5,060 nt of DNA from positions 1 to 5,060 of the forward strand of contig CANQGN010000118.1 of assembly GCA_947623215.1 (NCBI GenBank). Direction: 5' to 3'. A model generated the notes under the pieces. It was given only the letters and a program-made list of their open reading frames with translations, did not search any database and had not been told where the DNA came from. Numbering within the stretch: the first letter of the stretch is position 1; every line of letters starts with the position of its first letter. Below, in pieces: positions 3,967 through 5,060 of this stretch. Made by a program: the position numbers and the translations under genes. Source of the stretch: an uncultured Clostridia bacterium. GTDB taxonomy: Bacteria > Bacillota > Clostridia > Oscillospirales > Acutalibacteraceae.

Positions 3967-5060
3967 ATGCAGTTTTCAACCTTTCACAACCTGCGTATTT
4001 CACAGCTGGGGTTTGGCGCCATGCGGCTGCCCACCCTGCCGGGCGGGGGCGTTGACCGCGCCGCCACCCGCCGCATGGTGGCCATGGCGCTGGAAGGCGG
4101 CGTGAATTATTTTGACACCGCCTACCCCTACCACAACGGCGAGTCTGAGCTGGCGCTGGGCGAGGCGCTGCGGGGCGTTCCGCGCGAGCGCTACCTGCTG
4201 GCCACCAAATACCCCGGCCACCAGCTGCAAAGCCGCCACGACCCGGCGGCGGTGTTTGAGCATCAGCTCAAAAAATGCGGGGTGGAGTATTTTGATTTTT
4301 ATTTGCTCCACAACGTCTGCGAAACCTCCATTGCCACCTACCGCAATGCGGAGTATGGCATTTTGGAGTATTTGCTGCGGCAAAAAGAGGCGGGGCGCAT
4401 TCGCTGGCTGGGCTTTTCGTCCCACGCCCGGCTGCCCCTTTTGCAAAGCTTTTTGCAAGAGGCGGGCGGCAGCCTTTCGTTTTGCCAAATTCAGCTGAAT
4501 TATTTAGACTGGACCTTGCAGCAGGCGAAGGAAAAGCTGGCGCTCTTACAGGCGTACAACATGCCGGTGTGGGTAATGGAACCGCTGCGGGGCGGGCGGC
4601 TGGCCCGTTTGCCGCAGGCACAGACAGCAAAATTGCAGGCAGAGGCGCCCGGGCAGTCGCCGGTGGGGCTGGCTTTTCGGTTTGTGCGGAGCCTGCCGGG
4701 GGTGGTAACGACCTTAAGCGGCATGTCGTCGCCCGAGCAGGTGGCGGAAAATTGCGCCATTTTTGAACAGCCGGACGAGCTGACTGACCGCGAGCGGGCG
4801 CTGCTGCTTGCGGTGGCGGAATCGCTCAAAAGCGAGATTCCCTGCACCGGCTGCGGCTACTGCCTGGCCGACTGCCCGGCGGGGCTGAATATTCCCCGCC
4901 TGCTGCAGAGCTACAACGACCTGCGGCTGGGCGGCGGCATTACGGTGGGGATGCAAATCGACGAGCTGCCGCCCGAAGAACGCCCCGCCGCCTGCCGCCA
5001 TTGCGGGCGGTGCGCCGCCCTTTGCCCGCAGGGCATTGCCGCCGGGGACTTACTGCAGCG
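3967..5060 (+). CDS. Aldo/keto reductase with C-terminal 2x[4Fe-4S] ferredoxin domain (3' partial)
   Basis: The frame stays open from ATG 3967 to the window edge: 364 complete codons plus CG, which must encode Arg. Residues 1 to about 285 form an aldo/keto reductase barrel: LGFGAMRLP near the N-terminus, DTAYPYHNGESE (D50, Y55), K81 in ATKYPG, and H115 in DFYLLHN, which together are the family's Asp-Tyr-Lys-His tetrad. GFSSH (149-153), QIQLNYLD (174-181) and VMEPLRGGRL (203-212) are also typical. The C-terminus adds two CX2CX2CX3CP motifs (C293/C296/C299/C303 and C343/C346/C349/C353) for two [4Fe-4S] clusters. Such fusions are common in anaerobes; the physiological substrate is usually unknown, and electrons may come from or go to ferredoxin rather than only NAD(P)H. 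The start is supported by GGAGG (3955-3959), seven bases upstream. It follows a strong terminator, so it is a separate unit. Only a short C-terminal stretch should be missing. Confidence 0.9.
   Translation, partial: MQFSTFHNLRISQLGFGAMRLPTLPGGGVDRAATRRMVAMALEGGVNYFDTAYPYHNGESELALGEALRGVPRERYLLATKYPGHQLQSRHDPAAVFEHQLKKCGVEYFDFYLLHNVCETSIATYRNAEYGILEYLLRQKEAGRIRWLGFSSHARLPLLQSFLQEAGGSLSFCQIQLNYLDWTLQQAKEKLALLQAYNMPVWVMEPLRGGRLARLPQAQTAKLQAEAPGQSPVGLAFRFVRSLPGVVTTLSGMSSPEQVAENCAIFEQPDELTDRERALLLAVAESLKSEIPCTGCGYCLADCPAGLNIPRLLQSYNDLRLGGGITVGMQIDELPPEERPAACRHCGRCAALCPQGIAAGDLLQ

Noticed and set aside
3590..4105. Plus-strand open frame spanning the repeat and the start of the reductase gene
   Set aside because: It begins at a TTG inside the phosphatase gene, crosses a strong terminator, and overlaps the reductase start in another frame. 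It is a GC-rich shadow frame.

Overview
The window is GC-rich DNA with strong AGGAGG-type ribosome binding sites, ATGA stop/start overlaps and an aldo/keto reductase fused to ferredoxin-type [4Fe-4S] motifs. With a CpsB/YwqE-type PHP phosphatase and VanZ-family proteins present, this points to an anaerobic, GC-rich Firmicute, probably a gut-type clostridium (Oscillospirales-like). That assignment is inference. All supported genes are on the + strand.

Layout. Bases 1-38 may hold the last codons of an upstream gene, followed by a hairpin at 44-69. Bases 82-195 form an AT-rich island full of inverted repeats that carries a good sigma-A promoter (143-171). The resulting leader of about 150 nt has several possible long-range helices. 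It runs into rfbC (330-925), dTDP-4-dehydrorhamnose 3,5-epimerase, whose frame is broken at about 672. Next comes a VanZ-like membrane protein (915-1529), then after 72 nt an unrecognised protein with about eight membrane segments (1602-2453). A second, more canonical VanZ-family protein (2450-2926) and a CpsB/YwqE-type tyrosine-protein phosphatase (2923-3654) follow. The last three genes are joined by 4-nt ATGA overlaps and look like one translationally coupled operon. rfbC overlaps the first VanZ gene by 11 nt.

The intergenic region 3655-3966 is unusual. A nested tandem repeat (subunit about 17-23 nt, higher-order period about 85 nt) begins inside the last codons of the phosphatase gene and runs to about 3843. 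A strong rho-independent terminator (3874-3903) and a second perfect hairpin (3914-3939) follow. A new gene then starts at 3967: an aldo/keto reductase with two CX2CX2CX3CP cluster motifs, running off the right edge.

How the genes fit together. rfbC makes the activated L-rhamnose precursor, and CpsB-type phosphatases act on the tyrosine kinases that control polysaccharide chain length and export. The left three quarters is therefore most likely the edge of a cell-surface polysaccharide locus, with two VanZ proteins and an orphan membrane protein as envelope accessories of unknown role. The reductase is a separate transcription unit and probably unrelated. The most noteworthy observations are the nested repeat, the clean break in rfbC, the promoter-bearing palindromic element, and the VanZ / orphan membrane protein / VanZ / phosphatase cassette.
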